From NCBI RefSeq assembly GCF_900169165.1, contig NZ_FXYY01000009.1, positions 90,155 to 154,154 of the forward strand: 64,000 nt of DNA, given 5' to 3'. The translations under genes and the position numbers were made by a program. Under the pieces are notes generated by a model. That model had not been told where the DNA came from, made no database searches, and was given only the letters and a program-made list of their open reading frames with translations. Origin of the DNA: Brevibacterium linens ATCC 9172 (GTDB lineage Bacteria > Actinomycetota > Actinomycetes > Actinomycetales > Brevibacteriaceae). Shown here piece after piece: positions 58,380-64,000 of the stretch (positions are counted from its first letter, which is position 1; each line of letters starts with the position of its first letter).

Positions 58380-59333
58380 TCAGTCGAGAACCCGGACGTA
58401 GTCGGAGAGTCCGGGTTCGGTGTCGGTGAGCGTGTGGGCGGTTGACAGGATCGTCGACTCCATCGCCGAGGCGGCCTTCGTCGCTCGCACGTCCGCGCGC
58501 GTGGCGAGGCTGACCGTTCGCGGCAGGCGCGGGTCGACCAATGGCACCGAATCCAGCAATGGCCGGTCGACGAGGACCATCGCGGGGACGATCGCGACCC
58601 CGAGACCGCGTTCGACGAACCGCAGCGCCGCATCCATCTCCACGCCCTCGACGACGACCCGGGGGCTCAGGCCGGCTGAGTCGAACGCCGCGGAGGTCGC
58701 CTCTCTCAAGTCGTAGCCGTGATGGAACAGGACCTGGGGACGGTCGGCCACCTCGGCGAGAGTGATCCGATCGGCCTGCGCACGGTCCGAGGTGAGCAGA
58801 TCGGAACCGGCGGCGGCGATGACGACGAGATCCTCGGCGAGGATCCCACGCAGGCTGAGCCTGGGCATCTGCGGGGCGAGATCGAAGGTGCGGGTGATGA
58901 GCGCGAGGTCGAGCTCGCCGCCGGCCAGGGATTCGATGAGCTCACGGGAGCCTTTCTCGACCAACTCGAGTTCGACGCCGGGATGGGCGGTGTGGAACCG
59001 GCTGATCGCCTCGGCCACGAGGCTCACGCACAGGGTCGGGGTCGCACCCAGCCGGACGCGGCCGCGCCGCAGACCGGCGAGCTCATCCATGTCACGGCGG
59101 ACCGCCTCGGCGTCGGCGAGCATGCGTTTCGCCGTCGGCAGCAGGGTCGCTCCGGCGTCCGTGAGCGTGATGTGGCCGTGCGCGCGGTGGAAGAGCTCGG
59201 CCCCGAGCTCCTTCTCCAGTGTCGAGATCTGCCGCGACAGTGAGGGCTGTGCCAGGTGGAGCGTCGCGGCGGCTTTCGTGAAATGGCCGGTGGCGGCCAC
59301 CTCGGCGAAGCTTCTCAGCTGTTCGAGGTTCAT
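58380..59333 (-). CDS. LysR family transcriptional regulator (317 aa)
   Basis: An N-terminal winged HTH (MNLEQLRSFAEVAATGHFTKAA..., LHLAQPSLSRQISTLEKELG) is followed by a periplasmic-binding-like effector domain. It is divergent from a fumarate-reductase-type flavoprotein gene and probably controls it through the CGATAG-N7-CTATCG repeat between them. Effector unknown. Confidence 0.93.
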   Translation of the reverse strand: MNLEQLRSFAEVAATGHFTKAAATLHLAQPSLSRQISTLEKELGAELFHRAHGHITLTDAGATLLPTAKRMLADAEAVRRDMDELAGLRRGRVRLGATPTLCVSLVAEAISRFHTAHPGVELELVEKGSRELIESLAGGELDLALITRTFDLAPQMPRLSLRGILAEDLVVIAAAGSDLLTSDRAQADRITLAEVADRPQVLFHHGYDLREATSAAFDSAGLSPRVVVEGVEMDAALRFVERGLGVAIVPAMVLVDRPLLDSVPLVDPRLPRTVSLATRADVRATKAASAMESTILSTAHTLTDTEPGLSDYVRVLD

Positions 59334-59361
59334 GAGCGGTCTCCGTGCAGGTCAGGCATAC

Positions 59362-59380
59362 CGATAGCATATCTCTATCG
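59362..59380. promoter_or_regulatory. LysR operator candidate CGATAG-N7-CTATCG
   Basis: A perfect 6-bp inverted repeat with a 7-bp spacer (CATATCT) lies in the short divergent space between the lysR start and the flavoprotein gene, an expected place for a LysR-type site. Confidence 0.65.
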
Positions 59381-59436
59381 AGGTGACTCGAACAATGCAT
59401 TGGACGTATGGAGTGGGCGGTTTCATAGTGGAATCC

Positions 59437-61194
59437 ATGAACACCGCACAGGGCGGACCCCGCCGAAAAGAACACTCCATCTCCACCTCGGTGCTGGTCA
59501 TCGGAACCGGCGGATCGGGCCTGCGGGCCGCGATCGAGGTCGCCGAATCAGGCGCCGATGTCCTCGCGGTCGGCAAACGGCCGAAGGAAGACGCGCACAC
59601 CTCACTGGCCGCCGGCGGCATCAACGCAGCTCTGGCAACGATGGACCCGGACGACACGTGGGCCCAGCACGCGGCCGACACGATCAAGGAATCCTATGAC
59701 CTCGCCAACCCCCGCACCGTCGAAATCGTCACCCAGGGAGCAACAGAAGGCATCGCTGACCTGGAGCGATATGGAATGGACTTCCAGAAGGAGGACGACG
59801 GTCGGATCTCTCAGCGCTTCTTCGGCGCCCACACCTGGGGTCGCACCGCTTTCGCCGGCGACTACACGGGGCTGGAAATCCAGCGCACCCTCATTCGTCG
59901 CGCCGAAGCCTTAGACATCCCGATCCTCGACCGCGTCTACATCACGAAGCTGCTGGTGGCCGACGGCCGCATCTTCGGCGCCTACGGCTTCGACGTCATC
60001 GACGGCACCGGCTACCGGATCTACGCAGACGCCGTCATCCTCGCCGCCGGCGGACACAACCGGATCTGGCGACGGACCTCCTCGCGCCGGGACGAGAACA
60101 CCGGCGACTCCTTCCGCCTGGCCGTCGAAGCCGGTGCCCGGCTGCGCGACGCCGAGCTCGTCCAGTTCCATCCCTCGGGAATCCTCGAACCCGAGAACGC
60201 CGCCGGCGCGCTGGTCTCCGAGGCGGCCCGCGGTGAGGGCGGGATCCTGCGCAACGGACTGGGGGAGCGGTTCATGGAACGCTACGACCCGCAGCGGATG
60301 GAGTTGTCGACCCGCGACCGGGTGGCTCTGGCCGCCTACACGGAGATCGCCGAGGGCCGCGGCACCGAAAACGGGGGAGTGTGGCTTGATGTCTCCCATC
60401 TGCCGCGCGAGACGATCATGAACCGTCTGCCGCGGGTGTTCCAGACACTCATGGAGACGCAGATGCTCGACATCACGGCCTCGCCGATCGAGATCGCCCC
60501 GACCGCGCACTATTCGATGGGCGGAGTGTGGGTCGACCCGGTCGATCACAGCACCGACGTCGAGGGACTGTGGGCCATCGGCGAGGCCTCGTCGGGTCTG
60601 CACGGGGCGAACCGGTTGGGCGGGAACTCGCTCATCGAGCTCCTCGTTTTCGGCCGCATCGTCGGACGGTCCGCCGTCGCGTACTCCGATTCGCTGGAGG
60701 CCCAAGTGCGGTCGCATGCCGCGGTCGACGAGGCGAGAGCCGAGATCTCCGATCTGCTGGCATCCGAGGGCACGGAGAACGTGCGTGCCCTGCAGCGCGA
60801 GGTCCGCAATCTCATGACCGAACACGCCGGAGTCGTCCGTGACGAGGCCGGACTCTTGGCTGGACTGGAGAAGCTTTCCGGCATCGAGGCGCGGATGGGG
60901 TCTGTGGGAATTCATCCCGACATCGCCGGTTTCGCCGACCTCTCCCATGCCTTCGACCTGCAGTCGTCGGTGCTTGCGGCCCGGGCGACGCTCGAATGCG
61001 CTCTGGAGCGGAGGGAGACCCGCGGCTGCCACAACCGCAGCGACTACCCCGAGATCGACCCGGAGCTCACGGTCAACCTCGTCTGGTCGCCGTCTGCCGG
61101 AGTCGTCCGCGAGTCGATCGCAGCGGTCTCGGCAGACGTCGCGGCCCTCATGCACTCCGGCGAAATCAGCCAAGAAGGCAAACTCGTCGAATAA
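59437..61194 (+). CDS. FAD-dependent fumarate-reductase/succinate-dehydrogenase-type flavoprotein (585 aa)
   Basis: The FAD-binding fold starts VLVIGTGGSGLRAAIEVAESG. HTSLAAGGINAAL is the FAD-attachment region, GRTAFAGDYTG and VQFHPSGI the substrate-domain motifs, and SMGGVWVD the catalytic-loop region; the C-terminal domain has ETRGCHNRSDYPEID. It resembles SdhA/FrdA and L-aspartate oxidase. No Fe-S or cytochrome subunit gene is adjacent. ATG 59437 is preferred to upstream ATG 59398-type starts in the operator. Neighbouring LysR, GntR and MFS genes suggest catabolism of an organic acid. Confidence 0.88.
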   Translation: MNTAQGGPRRKEHSISTSVLVIGTGGSGLRAAIEVAESGADVLAVGKRPKEDAHTSLAAGGINAALATMDPDDTWAQHAADTIKESYDLANPRTVEIVTQGATEGIADLERYGMDFQKEDDGRISQRFFGAHTWGRTAFAGDYTGLEIQRTLIRRAEALDIPILDRVYITKLLVADGRIFGAYGFDVIDGTGYRIYADAVILAAGGHNRIWRRTSSRRDENTGDSFRLAVEAGARLRDAELVQFHPSGILEPENAAGALVSEAARGEGGILRNGLGERFMERYDPQRMELSTRDRVALAAYTEIAEGRGTENGGVWLDVSHLPRETIMNRLPRVFQTLMETQMLDITASPIEIAPTAHYSMGGVWVDPVDHSTDVEGLWAIGEASSGLHGANRLGGNSLIELLVFGRIVGRSAVAYSDSLEAQVRSHAAVDEARAEISDLLASEGTENVRALQREVRNLMTEHAGVVRDEAGLLAGLEKLSGIEARMGSVGIHPDIAGFADLSHAFDLQSSVLAARATLECALERRETRGCHNRSDYPEIDPELTVNLVWSPSAGVVRESIAAVSADVAALMHSGEISQEGKLVE

Positions 61195-61198
61195 TTGC

Positions 61199-61252
61199 TA
61201 CCTGACGGCGGCTCAGCAACCTCGCGCGAGGTTGCTGAGCCGCCGTCAGGTA
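61199..61252. repeat. Family A palindrome, copy 4 (compensatory changes)
   Basis: Begins 5 bp after the flavoprotein stop. Compared with copies 1 and 3 the inner arm reads GGCTCAGCAACC and the opposite arm GGTTGCTGAGCC, so both sides changed together and the stem stays perfect. Probable terminator. Confidence 0.92.
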
Positions 61253-61267
61253 TGTCTGAGCCAGGAC

Positions 61268-61293
61268 ATGATGCATGCATCAATGTATGCATC
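61268..61293. promoter_or_regulatory. Operator candidate before the GntR gene
   Basis: The perfect palindrome GATGCATGCATC (61270-61281) is followed by a further GTATGCATC (about 61285-61293), giving overlapping ATGCAT repeats 20-40 bp before the start. Autoregulation by the GntR protein is plausible. Confidence 0.55.
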
Positions 61294-61308
61294 TGATATT
61301 GTGGGCCC

Positions 61309-61980
61309 GTGAATGATTTGCTGACACTGCCCTGGCAGCGCATCGACGACTCCGCTCCGATTGCCGTTCGCATGGCCGCGGCGACCGCCCGGGAGATCAT
61401 CGAAGGCCGACACGAACCCGGCGACCTCCTCATCGAGTCCGACCTCGCCGCCGCGCACAACGCCAGTCGCACCCCCGCCCGGGAGGCGATGCTCCAGCTC
61501 GAACGCTGGCGCCTCGTCCGCCTCGTCCCCAAGAAGGGCGCGCTCGTGACCACCGTGACGGGCAAGGAGCGCCGCGACCTGCTCGCCGTGCGCTCGATGT
61601 TCGAGATCGACGCCGTCGAGACACTGTCCGACAGCGGCGACCTCACCGCTCTGGCCGCCGATCTGCGCACCCTGCTCGGCGAACAGAGGAAGGCCCTTGA
61701 TGCGGGCGATCCGCTCGGCTTCGCCAGCGCCGACTACGCCTTCCACGCCCGCCTCATCCGCAGCGGCGACAACGCCATCGTCACCGAGATGCTCACCACC
61801 ATGGGCCCGCGCCTGGCCCGCCTGACCTTCCAGGTCGCCATCGACGCGCCGGACACCCTCGACACGCTCCTGACCGAGCACGAAACTCTCACCGACCGCG
61901 CCGAGTCGGGCGACCCAGAAGGCTTCGCCCGACTCGTCCGCGCCCACATCGAAGGCTCCCACTTCCCGCAGTCCCGCTGA
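61309..61980 (+). CDS. GntR/FadR-type transcriptional regulator (223 aa)
   Basis: The N-terminal winged HTH (DLLIESDLAAAHNASRTPAREAM, then LVRLVPKKGALVTTVT) is followed by an all-helical FCD ligand domain with metal-binding-type residues (ADYAFHARLIR). GTG 61309 is the start. It lies 8 bp upstream of an MFS gene on the same strand and likely controls it; the ligand is unknown. Confidence 0.92.
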   Translation: MNDLLTLPWQRIDDSAPIAVRMAAATAREIIEGRHEPGDLLIESDLAAAHNASRTPAREAMLQLERWRLVRLVPKKGALVTTVTGKERRDLLAVRSMFEIDAVETLSDSGDLTALAADLRTLLGEQRKALDAGDPLGFASADYAFHARLIRSGDNAIVTEMLTTMGPRLARLTFQVAIDAPDTLDTLLTEHETLTDRAESGDPEGFARLVRAHIEGSHFPQSR

Positions 61981-61988
61981 GGAGGACC

Positions 61989-63347
61989 ATGACCGCTTAC
62001 CCCTCGACCCCCACGAACGACACCGCCGCCGAGACAGTCCCCACCGGGGACAGGAATACCCGCACCGAGGCGGCCCCCGCCACCGACGTCGAAACGCAGG
62101 TTCCGAACCCTGCCCGGTCCCGCCTCGGCGAGGTGGATCCCGATCGTGGGCCGGAACGGCGACGGCGGGCGCGGGCGTGGCTGATGGTGGCCCCGGCGAT
62201 GTTCCTGCTCGCGTGGGGCGGCAATCATTTCACGCCCCTCGTCCACATGTATGAAGAGGACGGAGGCTACGCCATCTGGCAGGCGAACCTGCTGCTGGGC
62301 ATGTACGTGGGCGGACTCATTCCGGGACTGTTGGTCGCCTCGGCGCTGTCGGATCGGCATGGACGCAAACCGGTCCTCATCGCCGGATCGCTCGCCGCGA
62401 TCGCCGGCAGTCTCGGGCTCGGGATCGGTTTCGATCTGTTCTGGCTGCTCTGCCTGGGCAGGGTGTTCGCGGGGATCGGCGTCGGGGTGGCGATGTCGGT
62501 GGGCACGAGCTGGATCAAGGAGCTCTCGGCCCCGCCGTTCGATCACCAGGCCGGAATCACCGCCGGTGCCCGGCGTCCTTCACTGACTCTGACTTTGGGG
62601 TTTGCCATGGGCGCGGCGGTCACCGGGTGCCTGGCCCAATGGGGACCGGTGCCCGAAGTCGTGCCCTACGCCGTGCACGGAGTGCTCAACCTCGCAGCGC
62701 TCGTCATCGTGGTCTTCGCGCCCGAATCGCTGCCGCGCGAGAGTCGGGCCCGCGGTCATTGGTGGCACGGTCTGCGCGTTCCGCTCGTCGCGCATCGGAC
62801 GTTCCTGCGACTGATCGTGCCGGCCGCGCCCTGGGTGTTCGGTGCCGCCGGGGTCGCCTATGCCGTGATGCCGGCGATCGTGCAGGGAGAGCTGGGGGAG
62901 TGGACGACGATGTACGCCACGGTGCTCACCGTCGTCACGCTCGGAGCCGGTGCGCTGGTGCAGAACATCGTGCCGTGGATCAACCGACTGACCGGCGGGC
63001 GGGCGCTCGTCGTGGGACTGGCGCTGATGACCGTGGGGATGGGGCTCGGGGCGGTGGCCGCACTTCTGGCGGACCCGATCCTCGCGTTCATCGTGGCGAT
63101 CGTGCTCGGTGTCGCCTACGGAATCTGTGTGGTCTCGGGGCTCATCATCGTCCAGGCCATCGCCTCACCGCAGGAGCTCGCCGGCATCACCGGGGTCTAC
63201 TATTCGCTGGCATACTCCGGGTTCCTGCTGCCCACGGTGCTCGCCGCCCTGCTGCCCGTGCTGTCGTACACGGTGTCCCTGGCGGCCGTGGCCGTCATCT
63301 GCCTAGTCTGCCTCTCAGCAGTCGCCATATCCACCAAACACCCCTAA
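61989..63347 (+). CDS. MFS transporter (452 aa)
   Basis: After a hydrophilic N-terminal stretch of about 60 residues (Thr/Glu/Ala-rich), about 12 membrane helices follow. The loop motif between helices 2 and 3 (LSDRHGRKPVLIAGS) is the MFS signature, and GRVFAGIGVGVAMSVGTSW is also typical. Substrate unknown; context suggests uptake or efflux of the compound handled by the flavoprotein. GAGGACC precedes ATG 61989. The stop is followed at once by a family A half-palindrome. Confidence 0.9.
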   Translation: MTAYPSTPTNDTAAETVPTGDRNTRTEAAPATDVETQVPNPARSRLGEVDPDRGPERRRRARAWLMVAPAMFLLAWGGNHFTPLVHMYEEDGGYAIWQANLLLGMYVGGLIPGLLVASALSDRHGRKPVLIAGSLAAIAGSLGLGIGFDLFWLLCLGRVFAGIGVGVAMSVGTSWIKELSAPPFDHQAGITAGARRPSLTLTLGFAMGAAVTGCLAQWGPVPEVVPYAVHGVLNLAALVIVVFAPESLPRESRARGHWWHGLRVPLVAHRTFLRLIVPAAPWVFGAAGVAYAVMPAIVQGELGEWTTMYATVLTVVTLGAGALVQNIVPWINRLTGGRALVVGLALMTVGMGLGAVAALLADPILAFIVAIVLGVAYGICVVSGLIIVQAIASPQELAGITGVYYSLAYSGFLLPTVLAALLPVLSYTVSLAAVAVICLVCLSAVAISTKHP

Positions 63348-63350
63348 TTG

Positions 63351-63375
63351 CTACCTGACGGCGGCCCAGCAACCT
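63351..63375. repeat. Family A palindrome, copy 5 (left half only, interrupted)
   Basis: CTACCTGACGGCGGCCCAGC followed by AACCT is identical to the left arm of copies 1 and 3. At 63376 the sequence leaves the palindrome abruptly, where CGCGCGAGG... is expected. This looks like an insertion within the palindrome centre. Confidence 0.85.
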
Positions 63376-63394
63376 GGTGTGGAAACTCGCGACC

Positions 63395-63482
63395 TTGCTG
63401 ACAACCTCACTCATTACCTTGCTGACAACCTCGCTCACCAGCGTGCTGACAACCTGACTCACTAGGTTGCAGACACTCTGGG
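63395..63482. repeat. 24-bp tandem repeat, about 3.5 units
   Basis: Units at 63395-63418, 63419-63442 and 63443-63466 share TGCTGACAACCT followed by (C/G)(A/G)CTCA, with a decayed partial unit at 63467-63482 (TTGCAGACACTCTGGG). A weaker unit may precede them at about 63376-63394. There is no spacer between units, so this is not a CRISPR array. Confidence 0.85.
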
Positions 63483-63498
63483 CGGGGTTGTCTTTTCT

Positions 63499-64000
63499 TC
63501 AGTGACATATCGTGACGGTCCGGTCAGCTGGTGCCTCGGATGGGAAATGCTTGAGCAGATAGTCATGCTGTTTCGTCAGCCACGTCTTCGTAGCTCCACG
63601 CATTCTGGCTCCAACGACTCTCCACAACGGATACCGCCTGACTGTTTCAGCGGTGCGAATTGGCAGCGGAAAATACACCGCTTCCTCACCAGTGGTCGGG
63701 TCGAACAAGGTGTAAGCGTCCTCGGTGACCACTGACTGATAGGTCCCGACCAGGGATTTCGGTACTCCGAGTCCGACAGCGTGGACATAGAGCTGTGGAT
63801 TGCCCGCGGCAATCACAACACGGTCTGGCACTGCATCGGCGGCTTCTGGAAAGGGTTCGCCGGCAAACCTGTGCTGATCGGGAAGTGGTTGGTTCAACGC
63901 GGCCTGAACTCGGCGGCGTTGAGCATACTCACGTGCGATCGCTTCGACCTCAGTGCGCGGGATCGGTGTGCCGTTTGAGGGAGTATGCACGGCGGCTTCC
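63499..64000 (-). CDS. C-terminal part of a protein of unknown function, in the putative mobile element (5' end off window)
   Basis: The frame is open from the right edge to a stop at 63499. A GTG at 63990 could start a 163-aa protein, but the frame continues upstream, so the gene is probably longer. The visible part is basic at its C-terminus (RGATKTWLTKQHDYLLKHF) and includes VTEDAYTLFDPTTGEEAVYF. I do not recognise a family; by position it may be the end of a transposase. Confidence 0.45.
   Translation of the reverse strand, partial: EAAVHTPSNGTPIPRTEVEAIAREYAQRRRVQAALNQPLPDQHRFAGEPFPEAADAVPDRVVIAAGNPQLYVHAVGLGVPKSLVGTYQSVVTEDAYTLFDPTTGEEAVYFPLPIRTAETVRRYPLWRVVGARMRGATKTWLTKQHDYLLKHFPSEAPADRTVTICH

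Larger units (their letters stand above)
63376..64000 (-). mobile_element. Probable mobile-element end inserted in a family A palindrome (right side beyond the window)
   Basis: The element appears to begin at 63376-63378 (GGTGTGGAAAC...), inside copy 5 of the palindrome. It contains a 24-bp tandem-repeat end (63395-63482) and then a minus-strand gene running off the right edge. This layout fits an insertion sequence or transposon with reiterated transposase-binding sites at its end. The transposase assignment is inference, because the visible protein part has no diagnostic motif I recognise. Confidence 0.55.

Noticed and set aside
63395..63482. CRISPR array
   Set aside because: Units are contiguous 24-bp repeats without spacers and no cas gene is near.

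Overview
The window is a gene-dense, GC-rich chromosomal segment of an actinobacterium. The ramB/aceA divergence, a DtxR/IdeR-type iron box, many GTG/TTG starts, full ectoine and hydroxyectoine genes, and housekeeping enzymes carrying Ala/Gly/Ser-rich insertions all fit. Brevibacterium or a close relative is my best guess; this is inference, because no rRNA or other taxonomic marker is present. I saw no tRNA, rRNA, CRISPR array or prophage.

Layout. 1-4.8 kb: glyoxylate shunt, with regulator ramB (cut by the left edge) divergent from aceA and aceB. 4.9-10.5 kb: a universal stress protein, a large FAD/Fe-S D-lactate/glycolate-type dehydrogenase, a small HTH protein and an inositol-phosphatase-family enzyme. 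10.6-14.7 kb: an iron-siderophore ABC importer operon behind a candidate iron box. 14.7-16.8 kb: a lower-GC patch with reiterated motifs around one AbiEi-like/DUF559-like gene. 16.8-20.9 kb: a small membrane protein, a YtcJ-like amidohydrolase and an acyltransferase-3 membrane protein. 21-24.5 kb (minus): CoA-transferase, acyl-CoA dehydrogenase and SDR, an acyl-CoA catabolic operon. 24.7-26.4 kb: a DUF1990 protein and a second SDR. 26.6-33.4 kb: promoter, glycine riboswitch, gcvP-gcvT-gcvH and sdaA, which together take glycine and serine to one-carbon units and pyruvate. 33.9-38.6 kb: ectA-ectB-ectC, an unrelated secreted protein, then ectD. 38.7-44.6 kb: Na+/alanine-type symporter, glycerophosphodiester phosphodiesterase, PPOX-fold protein, DUF255 protein. 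44.6-50.6 kb (minus): ABC-class ATPase, amidohydrolase, thiC with a TPP riboswitch, M18 aminopeptidase. 50.7-58.4 kb: DUF1684 protein, M13 metallopeptidase, low-molecular-weight phosphatase, CopC-like protein, PQQ-type sugar dehydrogenase lipoprotein, LLM flavin oxidoreductase. 58.4-63.3 kb: LysR regulator, fumarate-reductase-type flavoprotein, GntR regulator, MFS transporter. 63.4-64 kb: the probable end of a mobile element.

The most interesting unexplained material is repeat structure. A near-perfect ~58-bp palindrome (family A) occurs four times, one copy carrying compensatory changes. A fifth copy is cut at its centre by what looks like a mobile element whose end carries about 3.5 copies of a 24-bp repeat. 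A second palindrome family (B, core AGGTCGCTATCGGATAC) occurs at two loci. The 10-mer GCCGAGGCGG is strongly over-represented on both strands, in several reading frames and between genes. Several conserved enzymes carry low-complexity insertions, and the spacer before sdaA can fold into about five consecutive hairpins.
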